Below, one piece after another: positions 46,325 to 54,844 of a stretch of DNA of 64,000 nucleotides; the first letter of the stretch is position 1, and every line of letters starts with the position of its first letter. The translations under genes were made by a program, and so were the position numbers. The notes under the pieces were generated by a model. It was not told the origin of the DNA. It did no database searches and saw nothing but the letters and a program-made list of their open reading frames with translations. The DNA is from an uncultured Clostridia bacterium (GTDB lineage: Bacteria > Bacillota > Clostridia > Oscillospirales > Acutalibacteraceae), in NCBI GenBank assembly GCA_947305745.1, contig CAMZEH010000001.1, forward strand, positions 1 through 64,000. The letters are read 5' to 3'.

Positions 46325-46846
46325 TTGCAAAATTTTGGTTTTTATGTCGTTCCGGCGATGATTTTTATGATTATTCTTTATGCCTCGTTCAAAAATGTAT
46401 CTGTTTTCGATGAATTTTTGACGGGTTCCGAAGAAGGGTTTAAAACTACAATTTCACTGATACCCACTCTAGTCGCACTCGTCACGGGAGTCACCATGCT
46501 AAAATCATCAGGCGCTTTGGAACTTTTTGCGAATTTTGTAAGCCCCATATGTACATTTTTAAAAATTCCACCCCAGATAGCGCCTCTTGCGATAATGCGC
46601 CCGATTTCCGGGAGCGGTTCCACCGCGCTGCTTGACAATATTTTCTCAAATTACGGCCCTGACAGTCTAATCGGCACGATAGCTTCAATGATTATGGGCT
46701 CGACCGAAACCACGTTCTACACGCTCACGGTTTATTTTGGTGCAGTAAAAATCAAGAATACGGGCCATGCACTTATATGTGCAGTTTTGGCGGATATTTG
46801 TGCGATAGTTACTGCTATTTTAACGGCAAAATTATTAACTTTTTGA
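46325..46846 (+). CDS. spmB: spore maturation protein B
   Basis: A 173-residue Gate-domain partner of SpmA. Signature elements are ISLIPTLVALVTGVTMLKSSGALE near 45 and APLAIMRPISGSGSTALL near 95, then GSTETTFYTLTVYFG near 135. It begins with TTG, supported by AAAGGTG 7 bases upstream, inside the end of spmA. Its presence supports a spore-forming organism. Confidence 0.92.
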   Translation: MQNFGFYVVPAMIFMIILYASFKNVSVFDEFLTGSEEGFKTTISLIPTLVALVTGVTMLKSSGALELFANFVSPICTFLKIPPQIAPLAIMRPISGSGSTALLDNIFSNYGPDSLIGTIASMIMGSTETTFYTLTVYFGAVKIKNTGHALICAVLADICAIVTAILTAKLLTF

Positions 46847-47131
46847 TGTTGGGGTTGGTGGAAATTACCTAAAAAATATTAGCGATTAATAAATTCCGAA
46901 CTCAAACCATTTGTCGACTATGCCAAATAAATTTTTCAATAAGAAAACTACTTTCTACACATCAGAGTGTTGACAGCCAAATTTAAATGTGCTAATGTAT
47001 GCAATATGGTTACAAAAAATAGTTTTGTGGAATCTTTAGCATCGTTTCTGGAGATAATATATAAGATAAGCAAAATATTTTAGTTTGTAGCTTAGAAATA
47101 TCAAAATGATAATTTGGATGGAGGGGTTAAG
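46847..47131. other. intergenic region with promoter of the Cys-rich GG peptide
   Basis: About 285 bases between spmB and the 47132 gene. Apart from the promoter at 46970-46998, which gives a leader of about 125 bases, I see no gene, terminator or strong hairpin. Confidence 0.5.
46970..46998 (+). promoter_or_regulatory. promoter of the Cys-rich GG-leader gene
   Basis: TTGACA (46970-46975) and TAATGT (46993-46998) are 17 bases apart. The -35 is perfect, the -10 moderate. Confidence 0.55.
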
Positions 47132-47407
47132 ATGACAGATTGCGAAAAACAAAATCAAACCAAAAATCAAGAAATCGAAGAAATTGATCCGGATTACATC
47201 ACAGGAGGCGCGAGAGTAGTACCACCCGAAGAAACAAAAGGGCTAACGCCGACGCCACGCACACAAGAGTGCAATTGTGGCAAATTTAGCCCCAACAATA
47301 GCGGAAAATGTGGTGCTCCGATTTGTGAAAATTGCATTCACGCAAAAAAGACAGACGCTGACTCTTCAACTACTTTTTGTGGCGTACAATTTATCACCAT
47401 ATCTTAA
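47132..47407 (+). CDS. Cys-rich peptide with GG-type leader
   Basis: A 91-residue product. The acidic first 26 residues end IEEIDPDYITGG, which resembles a double-glycine leader (I at -12 and -4, GG at -2/-1) but has Pro at -7. The 65-residue core has a Pro/Thr-rich start (VVPPEETKGLTPTPRTQ) and six Cys (CNC, KCG, ICENC, FCG). These could form three disulfides or bind zinc. No transporter, radical SAM or cyclase gene is nearby. I propose a ribosomally made exported peptide; an intracellular zinc protein is the alternative. The ATG at 47132 follows GGAGGGG. Confidence 0.65.
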   Translation: MTDCEKQNQTKNQEIEEIDPDYITGGARVVPPEETKGLTPTPRTQECNCGKFSPNNSGKCGAPICENCIHAKKTDADSSTTFCGVQFITIS

Positions 47408-47421
47408 AAACAAAAACTTAA

Positions 47422-47444
47422 GCCACACAAACGTGTGGCTTTTT
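47422..47444 (+). terminator. terminator of the 47132 gene
   Basis: A 7-bp perfect stem GCCACAC/GTGTGGC with an AAAC loop followed by TTTTT, 14 bases after the stop codon. Confidence 0.88.
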
Positions 47445-47450
47445 GCGTGT

Positions 47451-47477
47451 GAAAAAGCACACGAAAAATAGTGTGCT
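47451..47477 (-). terminator. terminator of the BofC-like gene
   Basis: On the minus strand AGCACAC/GTGTGCT with an 8-base loop is followed by TTTTTC. It lies back to back with the terminator at 47422 and shares the CACAC/GTGTG core. Confidence 0.8.
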
Positions 47478-47855
47478 TTAGCTCAAATAATCTTCCAAAA
47501 GGGTTTGGAGTTTATCGCTATCATTTGCCTCTATTCCGCTTTTAAGTTCTTTTTGGTCGGCTTCGGGTAAATTTTTTACTTCTATCTCCGTTACCCTGAA
47601 AGGTTTTTTCTCGCCCACTTCAAAAACCGCTATATTGCCTTTATATTCTTTTATCTCATAACCTTGCTTTTTCGTTTTTTCTTTTGGCTCCGCTTTATTT
47701 GCCTCCGCAGCCTGAACGGGCTGAATGATCTCGGGAGGCGAAACATCCGAGCTTTCTTTCCCTGCTCCTATATTCGAAAAGCAAAGTTTATACATAATAA
47801 GACCCAAAAGAATCAAAATAATCATCGAGATCGGAATAACTTTTCGCTTGCTCAT
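47478..47855 (-). CDS. BofC C-terminal domain protein
   Basis: A 125-residue protein with an N-terminal membrane anchor (VIPISMIILILLGLIMY), a Pro/Ala/Glu linker, and a C-terminal domain reading YEIKEYKGNIAVFEVGEKKPFRVTEIEVKNL..., ending LLEDYLS. This is the BofC_C-type domain of Clostridia. In Bacillus, BofC acts with SpoIVB in the sigma-K checkpoint from the intermembrane space. The domain fits well; the role in this organism is unproven. Confidence 0.75.
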   Translation of the reverse strand: MSKRKVIPISMIILILLGLIMYKLCFSNIGAGKESSDVSPPEIIQPVQAAEANKAEPKEKTKKQGYEIKEYKGNIAVFEVGEKKPFRVTEIEVKNLPEADQKELKSGIEANDSDKLQTLLEDYLS

Positions 47856-48010
47856 AATGATTTCACCACGTTTTTAAAATAAATGTTTTGTAATTTAATT
47901 ATTCGCCGAAAACTATATTTTTATTCTGAGAGTTTCAAATTTGATTATAAAAAAGAAGTTTGATACAATTTTAACCAAACAGATTCTATTTGAAAGGCAG
48001 GAAAACTTAA

Positions 48011-48679
48011 GTGGGCAAACTCATCGTAATTGAAGGGCTCGATGGTTCGGGGAAGAACACGCAGACCAAACTTCTGCTTAAATATCTTAATACTGCAGGC
48101 ATTAAAAACAGATATATAACCTTCCCAAATTATGAATCACCTTCTTCATCGCTCATCAAAATGTATTTGAATTCTGAGTTCGGTTCCGAGCCGAATTCGG
48201 TAAATGCCTATGCCGCGTCGTCGTTTTACGCGGTGGACAGATTTGCAAGCTTTAAAAAATTTTGGGAGAAAGAGTACAAAGAAGATTACATAATACTCTG
48301 CGACAGATATACAACGTCTAATGCAATATATCAGATGTGCAAGCTGCCGGAAAGCGAGTGGAACGAATATTTGGAGTGGCTTTCCGACTACGAATATGTA
48401 AAACTGGAACTCCCAAAGCCCGACAAAGTTATATATTTAAGCGTACCGATTGAGATTTCGCAGTCGCTCCTGACAAAACGCTACATGGGCAACGAAACGC
48501 AAAAAGATATTCACGAATCAAACCTTAACTTCTTAAAAAATTGCAAAAAAGCGGCGGAATACGTTGCAAAAACCCAAAACTGGAAGAAAATAGAATGTGC
48601 CGAAAATGGAATCATGCGCTCCGTGGAAAGCATACACCAAGACGTCGTGAACCTCTTAAAAAAGGAGGTCGGTGTGTGA
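48011..48679 (+). CDS. tmk: thymidylate kinase
   Basis: Converts dTMP to dTDP for DNA synthesis. The 222 residues show the P-loop EGLDGSGKNT near residue 8 (Asn instead of the common Ser), the DR motif LCDRYTTSNAIYQ near 97 and a LID region with KRYMGNETQKDIHE near 155. The start is GTG. The downstream gene starts within its stop codon (GTGA), so they are coupled. In Bacillus tmk sits beside darA-holB; here it is 39 kb away from that block. Confidence 0.9.
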   Translation: MGKLIVIEGLDGSGKNTQTKLLLKYLNTAGIKNRYITFPNYESPSSSLIKMYLNSEFGSEPNSVNAYAASSFYAVDRFASFKKFWEKEYKEDYIILCDRYTTSNAIYQMCKLPESEWNEYLEWLSDYEYVKLELPKPDKVIYLSVPIEISQSLLTKRYMGNETQKDIHESNLNFLKNCKKAAEYVAKTQNWKKIECAENGIMRSVESIHQDVVNLLKKEVGV

Positions 48680-49566
48680 GGCTTAATTTCAGAGCGCCTG
48701 AAATCGGCGACAAGCCGGAGTTCGAAAAAATTTCATCCAAAATGAATACAAACAGTTTTTCAAAAGTTTTTGGGTCGTACTTTCTTTGGGCGGGAAATCA
48801 CAAAACAAAAATCTGCTTTGATGATGATATTTTGTACATAAAATACGATAAAGAAAATCCGCTCTACGAAATGCCGAAAGGCACTAAAACCGACGAAACA
48901 CTTAGCAAAGCAATAAATTCTGTTTTGGAAGACAATGCGCAGTCAAACGGGAAAACAAAATTTCAGTTCACAAGGCTACTCAGAAACGAAGCCGAAAAAC
49001 TTGAAAAACTTTTCCCGAAAAAATTCGAAATAACGCCCGAAAGAAATGATTTTGAATACATCTACTCCGTGCAAGAGCTTGCGGATTTAAAAGGCAAAAA
49101 ATATCACGGCAAACGCGGTCATATTGCAAAATTTTCAAAAATGCACGAATGGGTATATCAGCCGCTAAACATCGCGAAAAAAGAAACTTATGTTGCGTTT
49201 TTTAAATCGTGGTTCGGTGAAAAACAAAACGCAAATCCAAACGAGATGACGGCAATTGAAAAAGCCCTTGATTATTATAATGAGCTAAATCTCTACGGCG
49301 GTGCGATTTATGTGGGCGATAAAATTGCCGCCTGCGCCATCGGCGAAAAAATAAACACTGAAACATTTGTCGTACATTTTGAAAAAGCCCTAAATGAGTT
49401 TGCGGACGCCTACACCGTAATAAACCACGAACTTTGCAAAGATGTTCAAGATGAGTATAAATTTATAAACCGCGAAGAAGACCTCGGCATTCCGGGGCTG
49501 AGAAAAGCTAAGCTCTCCTATCACCCCTATTCTTTCGTCGAGAAATACAGCGCTATTTTAAAGTGA
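48676..49566 (+). CDS. DUF2156 (phosphatidylglycerol lysyltransferase C-terminal-like) protein
   Basis: A 296-residue double-GNAT-like protein as found in MprF C-terminal domains and in free-standing DUF2156 proteins of Clostridia. Typical features are YFLWAGNHKTKICF near 30, DFEYIYSVQELADLKGKKYHGKRGHIAKF near 130-160, LYGGAIYVGDKIAACAIGE near 215 and KLSYHPYSFVEKY at the end. The substrate is unknown, possibly an aminoacyl or acyl transfer. GTG start overlaps the tmk stop, and AAAGGAGG lies just before it. Confidence 0.87.
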   Translation: MRLNFRAPEIGDKPEFEKISSKMNTNSFSKVFGSYFLWAGNHKTKICFDDDILYIKYDKENPLYEMPKGTKTDETLSKAINSVLEDNAQSNGKTKFQFTRLLRNEAEKLEKLFPKKFEITPERNDFEYIYSVQELADLKGKKYHGKRGHIAKFSKMHEWVYQPLNIAKKETYVAFFKSWFGEKQNANPNEMTAIEKALDYYNELNLYGGAIYVGDKIAACAIGEKINTETFVVHFEKALNEFADAYTVINHELCKDVQDEYKFINREEDLGIPGLRKAKLSYHPYSFVEKYSAILK

Positions 49567-49666
49567 ATTTTGGAATTTTTCGGTAAGTTATGGAAAAATA
49601 TATAAAAAAAATATATAATAACTTAAAGACTGTAAAATCTCGGAGGCAAGAAGGAAACATGAAAAA

Positions 49667-50254
49667 ATGAAAGGGAACATGAAGCTTTATAAGGTAAAAC
49701 TGCGCGAAAAGTACCGAAAAATCAGAGAGAACTTGAAGCCGTTTTATCAGAAAATTATGGACGAAAAAATACTTCGCAAGCTGACTTCGCTCAGAAAATA
49801 TAAAAATTCGGACGTTATTTTTACTTATATTTCAAAAAGCATCGAAGTGGACACATACGGGATAATCAAAAAGTGCTGGAAAGACGGCAAGAAAGTTGCC
49901 GCTCCGACTTGCGACAAAGAAACGCGGACGATGAAATTTTACTTTATAAACTCTTTCGATGACCTGCAAAAAGGCACTTTCGGGCTTCTTGAACCTAATG
50001 AAGAAAAATGTAAAGAAGTGAGAGATTTTTCAAGCGGGCTGTGCATTGTACCGGGGTTTGCGTTCGATTTCAAAGCATACAGGCTCGGATACGGATACGG
50101 CTACTATGACAGGTTTTTACAACATTTCGGCGGTACGACAGTGGGAATTTGTTACAGCAACTGCATCACGCAAAATCTACCTCACGGCAGGTACGACAAG
50201 CCCGTGGACATCGTCGTGACGAACAGTTATATCAAAGAATTTAATTACAGATGA
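49667..50254 (+). CDS. 5-formyltetrahydrofolate cyclo-ligase
   Basis: Recycles 5-formyl-THF to 5,10-methenyl-THF with ATP. The 195 residues show IFTYISKSIEVDTYG near 50, VPGFAFDFKAYRLGYGYGYYDRFL near 128-150 with the Gly/Tyr-rich signature, and GICYSNCI. The start at 49667 lies inside a minimal upstream reading frame (ATG-AAA-AAA-TGA, 49659-49670), which overlaps it by ATGA; a second in-frame ATG is at 49679. Another folate gene, folC, lies at 54.8 kb. Confidence 0.92.
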   Translation: MKGNMKLYKVKLREKYRKIRENLKPFYQKIMDEKILRKLTSLRKYKNSDVIFTYISKSIEVDTYGIIKKCWKDGKKVAAPTCDKETRTMKFYFINSFDDLQKGTFGLLEPNEEKCKEVRDFSSGLCIVPGFAFDFKAYRLGYGYGYYDRFLQHFGGTTVGICYSNCITQNLPHGRYDKPVDIVVTNSYIKEFNYR

Positions 50255-50275
50255 AAATAAAGCGAGGGTAAACGT

Positions 50276-51415
50276 ATGAACAAAAAGACAAAAAAAGGTC
50301 ATTTTCAAAGCAATAAATCCTTTTTCAGAGTTGCATGGTTCGTGCTTCTGTGCCTGATTTCCGCTCTTATAGCACGGTATATACTCACGGGAATTAACGA
50401 TATGCTCGCAATCGGGAAAGATTCTTGCCCCGTGCAGGTTGAAATCCCCGAAGGCGCCGAACTCGGCGAAGTGGCGGATATCCTCAAAGAACACGGACTC
50501 ATAAACGAAAAGGAATTTTTTAAACTCTATGCCATCGCAACAAAATCGAGCAAAAATTTCGTAAGTGGCTCTTACGAACTCAGCACAAGCATGGATTATC
50601 AAGCGCTTCTCAACCATATCCAAAATCAGTCGAATATCAAAGACATTATTGACATTACATTCACAGAAGGCATGAATATCCAAGAAATGGCGGAAATGCT
50701 GGATAAAAATGATATTTGCGATAAGGACAAATTCCTCGAATGCTGTAAATCAAACAGTTTTGACGGGTCTTTCTCATTCCTCAAGAGTATCGACAATCCC
50801 ACAGAGCGTATTTATAAGCTCGAAGGTTATCTATTCCCCGATACTTATAAATTCTATCACGGCGAAGACGCAGAAAGTGTAATTGCAAAAATGCTTTCGA
50901 ACTACAAAAAGAAAGTACTGCAAAAAACTGAAATTGAAGGTTATGGCTCGAAAACAAGCATAAAAGAACTTGCGGAGAAAAACGGAATGAGTGTGGAAGC
51001 CGTTTTAAATATTGCGTCGCTCATTCAAGCCGAGGCCGCCGATAAAGACGATATGTACAAGGTATCGTCCGTCATTCATAACAGACTCGCAACGCTGAAA
51101 AACGACGGGAAAAACTCATTCGGCGAATTCTCGATGAACTATTTACGTGTTGATGCGACTGTTTATTATCCTTACCGCAACAAAAACAACGTTCCAAAAA
51201 ATATTGCCTCAAACTTCACCGGGCTTTACAACACATATAATATTCAAGGCTTACCACCGGGGCCAATATGCAACCCGGGACTCGAAGCGATGGTCGCCGC
51301 GATTAACCCCGCTCAAACTGACTATTTCTACTATTGCCACAGCAAAGACGGCGAGGCATTTTACGCGAAAACGAACGATACGCACGTTGCAAATTTGCGC
51401 AAAGCAGGGCTATAA
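50276..51415 (+). CDS. mltG: endolytic murein transglycosylase MltG
   Basis: Cleaves nascent glycan strands and sets their length. The 379 residues have an N-terminal membrane helix (AWFVLLCLISALIARYI), a LysM-like segment (VQVEIPEGAELGEVADILKE), LEGYLFPDTYKF near 185, and the catalytic region NIASLIQAEAADKDDMYKVSSVIHNRL near 245, followed by LRVDATVYY and GLPPGPICNPGLEAMVAA. The clostridial form IQAE replaces VEKE, with the second Glu kept. A penicillin-binding protein follows, consistent with wall synthesis. Confidence 0.94.
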   Translation: MNKKTKKGHFQSNKSFFRVAWFVLLCLISALIARYILTGINDMLAIGKDSCPVQVEIPEGAELGEVADILKEHGLINEKEFFKLYAIATKSSKNFVSGSYELSTSMDYQALLNHIQNQSNIKDIIDITFTEGMNIQEMAEMLDKNDICDKDKFLECCKSNSFDGSFSFLKSIDNPTERIYKLEGYLFPDTYKFYHGEDAESVIAKMLSNYKKKVLQKTEIEGYGSKTSIKELAEKNGMSVEAVLNIASLIQAEAADKDDMYKVSSVIHNRLATLKNDGKNSFGEFSMNYLRVDATVYYPYRNKNNVPKNIASNFTGLYNTYNIQGLPPGPICNPGLEAMVAAINPAQTDYFYYCHSKDGEAFYAKTNDTHVANLRKAGL

Positions 51416-51493
51416 AATCGTAATTTTAGGAATTTTACGCACGATTAAAGCCAATACTTATTTTCATAAAACGAAAATAAGGTTGGTTTTTTT

Positions 51494-53116
51494 ATGTATA
51501 AAAGAGCGCTGATTTTATTCTGCATTTTTATGGGACTCTTTTGCACGTCATTTTTTAATCTCGATTATCTTTCGCGAAAAGAAAAACTCAGAGAAGCCGC
51601 AACGAATCAACAATCATATAAGCTTAAAATAGCAAATACGCGTGGAACTATATACGACTGCAGAAACAGGCCCCTCACGGGCACAAAGACTAAACTAATC
51701 GCCGCGGTCATACCCTCTGTGGAATCACTCGGGACGCTTACCCCCGCCGTAAGCGACGAAAAAAAAGAAGAACTTTACAGAAAATGTTCCGGCAAAACGC
51801 CGTTTACAATAGAAGTAAACCAAAAAATCTCATCACCTTTTATCAAAACGTTTGAAGTGCCAATAAGATACTCCGGCACCACTCTTGCCCCGCACATACT
51901 CGGATATCTCTCAGCGGAAGGCCACGGAATATGCGCGATAGAAAAGATTTTTGATGAATATCTGATGGACAAAGATAATGAAATATATGTAAAATACGAT
52001 GTTGATGCATCGGGGAAATTCTTGCCCGGCATAAAAGAGACGGTCGAGGACAAGTCATATCTGAATTTTAAGGGTGTCGCCCTGACGCTTGACGAAAGAA
52101 TCGAAGCAATAGTGGAAGACACGGCGAATAAATATATAACAAGAGGCGCGGTGATAGTGTCGGAGGTGCCGAACTGCGAAATACGCGCTTGTTACAGTTT
52201 ACCGTCATTTTTGCCACAAAGTGTCGGTAAATATATTAATGACAGCACTTCCCCGCTTTTGAACCGAGCTTTTTGCCAGTTTAATTTGGGTTCGATTTTC
52301 AAATTGGTAACGGCTTCAGCAGCTCTGGAGCGAGGGATATCTCCAAATTTTGAATACGATTGCGAGGGCGAAAACATAATTGATGACGCAAAATTCAAAT
52401 GCTTCAACTCAAAAAAGCACGGAAAAATAAATCTCGAGGAAGCCATGGCTGAATCTTGCAACGGATATTTTATTGAACTTTCAAAAAAACTTCCTGAAAA
52501 TGAAATTAGAAAAACAGCACAAAAATTCGGGCTTGGCGAACCGATAGAACTCGCCGAAGATTGGAAAGCATCAGGTGGAGTACTGCCAAGCGAAGAAAGC
52601 TTAAAAAACCCGAAAACACTTGCAAATTTCTCATTCGGACAAGGCAAACTAATGGCATCGCCAATGCAAATCATCGGCATGATAAATGCCATCGCGGCAG
52701 ATGGCGTCTATAAAACACCAAAAATCATAAAGGGTCTTTTAAACAGCGGCATGCAACTCACGGAATATGAAAAATTAACAAAATTTCAGCGCGATGAAAG
52801 AATAATCTCAAAAAACACGGCCGATATTCTAAAAAAATGTATGCAAAGCGCCATTGAACAAGGAACTGCTCAAAAAGGCAAACCCGAAAAAACAGAAGCG
52901 GCAGCAAAAACTTCCACGGCACAAACGGGGATCGTTGAAAACGGCAGGCGTATCGAGCAATCATGGATCGCCGGCATGTTCCCCGTCGAAACGCCGAAAT
53001 ACTGCATTGTAGTTCTCTCAGAAGACGGTTTGGGCGGCGGCGAAAGTTGCGGACCTGTCTTTAAAGAAATTATTGACCGTATGTACCAGGAAACGCCTGA
53101 AATATTCATAGAATAA
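51494..53116 (+). CDS. class B penicillin-binding protein (transpeptidase)
   Basis: A 540-residue monofunctional transpeptidase, anchored by an N-terminal helix (ALILFCIFMGLFCTSFFNL). The active-site motifs are the serine box LGSIFKLV near 257, ESCNG (SxN) near 316, and AKTSTAQTG near 465 in the KTG position; KTS/KTA variants occur in clostridial homologs. The pedestal has NTRGTIYDCRNRPL. It is shorter than SpoVD/FtsI and lacks PASTA domains. It may act in the sporulation septum or the vegetative wall; which is unclear. It follows mltG by 78 bases. Confidence 0.9.
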   Translation: MYKRALILFCIFMGLFCTSFFNLDYLSRKEKLREAATNQQSYKLKIANTRGTIYDCRNRPLTGTKTKLIAAVIPSVESLGTLTPAVSDEKKEELYRKCSGKTPFTIEVNQKISSPFIKTFEVPIRYSGTTLAPHILGYLSAEGHGICAIEKIFDEYLMDKDNEIYVKYDVDASGKFLPGIKETVEDKSYLNFKGVALTLDERIEAIVEDTANKYITRGAVIVSEVPNCEIRACYSLPSFLPQSVGKYINDSTSPLLNRAFCQFNLGSIFKLVTASAALERGISPNFEYDCEGENIIDDAKFKCFNSKKHGKINLEEAMAESCNGYFIELSKKLPENEIRKTAQKFGLGEPIELAEDWKASGGVLPSEESLKNPKTLANFSFGQGKLMASPMQIIGMINAIAADGVYKTPKIIKGLLNSGMQLTEYEKLTKFQRDERIISKNTADILKKCMQSAIEQGTAQKGKPEKTEAAAKTSTAQTGIVENGRRIEQSWIAGMFPVETPKYCIVVLSEDGLGGGESCGPVFKEIIDRMYQETPEIFIE

Positions 53117-53118
53117 CG

Positions 53119-53418
53119 TCACAAATTATTAATTTCCTCTTTGATGGTCAGACGCAAAATTCCTATTTTATCAAGCACAAGATTTTTGATCTCAGCAATT
53201 TTCTCATCATCATTCTTGAAATTTACCGAGTAAAATTCTCCAATTTTTGTATAATAAGATGCAAAAAAATGTCTACAAAAAAGCAACCCCGTAAGAACTA
53301 AAAAACATGCCAGAGCCCTAATCCAAGAAAAATTTACTCTACTCATCAGATTTTCTTTGGCCTCTGGTTTTTCACCATTTTCGCTAAAATTATCATTAAA
53401 AAACACTTCCGAATTCAT
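53119..53418 (-). CDS. small single-helix membrane protein, unknown
   Basis: A 99-residue protein with a polar start, one membrane helix (WIRALACFLVLTGLLFC) near residue 35-52 and a charged C-terminal tail (DEKIAEIKNLVLDKIGILRL). I do not recognise it. The ATG at 53418 follows GGAGG. It is convergent with the PBP gene and divergent from the small gene at 53533. Confidence 0.65.
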   Translation of the reverse strand: MNSEVFFNDNFSENGEKPEAKENLMSRVNFSWIRALACFLVLTGLLFCRHFFASYYTKIGEFYSVNFKNDDEKIAEIKNLVLDKIGILRLTIKEEINNL

Positions 53419-53532
53419 TTTTACCTCCAAATTGTTCTACTGCTCAGAGTTGATTAATTAAATAAAGTTTGTTATAATAATACTAAAGAAAATGATTTTT
53501 TAGAACTAATTTTTATCAGGTGGAGGCAAATT

Positions 53533-53685
53533 ATGAAAAATAATACAGTACATTACGATTTTAAAAAACAGCGCAAATCCGTAAACAGGCAAAAACGTCT
53601 GATTCGCATAATGGCAGTGTTTGGAGCATTTTTGATGGTCAGCGGAATAATCGGGTCAATAGTTTGTTATGTGCTTGCAAAATAG
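53533..53685 (+). CDS. 50-residue membrane peptide upstream of tmcAL
   Basis: A short gene: basic N-terminal half (YDFKKQRKSVNRQKRLIRI) then one membrane helix (MAVFGAFLMVSGIIGSIVCYV). GGTGGAGG lies a few bases before the ATG. It ends 7 bases before, or overlaps (if the ATG at 53669 is used), the tmcAL gene, so they are likely coupled. The function is unknown. Similar basic one-helix peptides accompany cell-division and secretion genes, but no specific match is claimed. Confidence 0.6.
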   Translation: MKNNTVHYDFKKQRKSVNRQKRLIRIMAVFGAFLMVSGIIGSIVCYVLAK

Positions 53686-53692
53686 TAAAAAC

Positions 53693-54844
53693 GTGAAAAT
53701 TTGTGCAATTATTGCAGAATTTAATCCATTTCATAATGGACACAAATACATAATTGAGCAAACAAAAAGTATGGGCTTTACACATGTTATCGCTATTATG
53801 AGCGGAAATTTCGTGCAACGTGGAGAGCCTGCAATATTTTCAAAAAATATGCGTACACAGATCGCGTTGATGAACGGCGTAGACTTAGTGGTCGAAATGC
53901 CGTGCGTGTGGGCACTTTCTTATGCAGAAAAATATGCTGAATCAGGCGTATTTATTGCGAATTGCTTGGGATGCGTTGATGCACTGGTGTTCGGAAGCGA
54001 ATGTGGAGATATTAAAAAACTCGAGAAAATTAAAGAGATTTTCAAAAAACTGGAATTTAAAGAAATACTACAAAATAACTTAAGAAAAGGTATGACATTC
54101 GCAAAAGCACGTGAGCAGGCTGTCGGAAGTTTGTTGCCGGATGTTAACGTTTCAGAAATATTATCCAAAGGCAATAATATTCTAGGCATAGAGTACATAA
54201 AAGCTATCGAAAATTTACATGCAAAAATTAAGCCTTTGACGCTTAAAAGAAACACAGATTTCAAAAGTGCCTCGGAAATTCGCGCATTAATAAAAGAAAA
54301 CGATGGATCGTATTGTAAACATATCCCAGATAATGCTGACATTTTAGAATTCCCAAAAGATATTTTTTGGGGAGAAAAAGGTATTATTTCGGTTTTAAAA
54401 AATATGAATTCGGAAGATTTCGCTAAATTACCCGATATTAGTGAAGGCCTTGAACATAAGATTTATAATTCTCTGCACGAATGTACCAATCTTGACAATC
54501 TATTGAATTTGACTAAATCCAAAAGATATACTATGTCCCGAATTAAAAGAATAATTATGTGTGCTTTTCTGGGCATAACAAGTAAAATACAGGGTCGCAA
54601 CCCCGCATATTTACGTTTGCTCGGCACTACAAACAAAGGCTTAGAAGTTCTAAATATGGTAAAACAAACAGCAAAGCTTCCCATCATTTCAAGGTTTGCA
54701 GATTTGGAAAATAAAGATGATTTTTCGAAAAAAGTATTCGAAATAGAATGCGGGGCTACGGATTTATATGGCGTTTTTAGCAAAAAATTAGAAATATTCA
54801 ACTCTGAAAAAAGATTCAAATTTATCAAGCAGGAGCAAAAATGA
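53693..54844 (+). CDS. tmcAL: tRNA(Met) cytidine acetate ligase TmcAL
   Basis: Forms N4-acetylcytidine at the wobble base of elongator tRNA-Met using acetate and ATP. The 383 residues begin KICAIIAEFNPFHNGHKYIIEQ, the nucleotidyltransferase HxGH-type motif, then IMSGNFVQRGEPAIFSK and LVVEMPCVWALSYAEKYAESGV. GTG 53693 gives the family's normal N-terminus; an ATG at 53669 would add 8 residues. It overlaps folC by 4 bases (ATGA). Its substrate tRNA-Met is encoded at 35.9 kb. Confidence 0.93.
   Translation: MKICAIIAEFNPFHNGHKYIIEQTKSMGFTHVIAIMSGNFVQRGEPAIFSKNMRTQIALMNGVDLVVEMPCVWALSYAEKYAESGVFIANCLGCVDALVFGSECGDIKKLEKIKEIFKKLEFKEILQNNLRKGMTFAKAREQAVGSLLPDVNVSEILSKGNNILGIEYIKAIENLHAKIKPLTLKRNTDFKSASEIRALIKENDGSYCKHIPDNADILEFPKDIFWGEKGIISVLKNMNSEDFAKLPDISEGLEHKIYNSLHECTNLDNLLNLTKSKRYTMSRIKRIIMCAFLGITSKIQGRNPAYLRLLGTTNKGLEVLNMVKQTAKLPIISRFADLENKDDFSKKVFEIECGATDLYGVFSKKLEIFNSEKRFKFIKQEQK

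Noticed and set aside
47422..47477. Paired CACAC/GTGTG hairpins as a mobile-element end
   Set aside because: They are two back-to-back terminators for convergent genes; no transposase or target-site duplication is present.
53669..53693. ATG 53669 as the tmcAL start
   Set aside because: It adds eight residues not seen in the family and overlaps the upstream peptide gene; GTG 53693 gives the normal N-terminus, though the ATG is not excluded.
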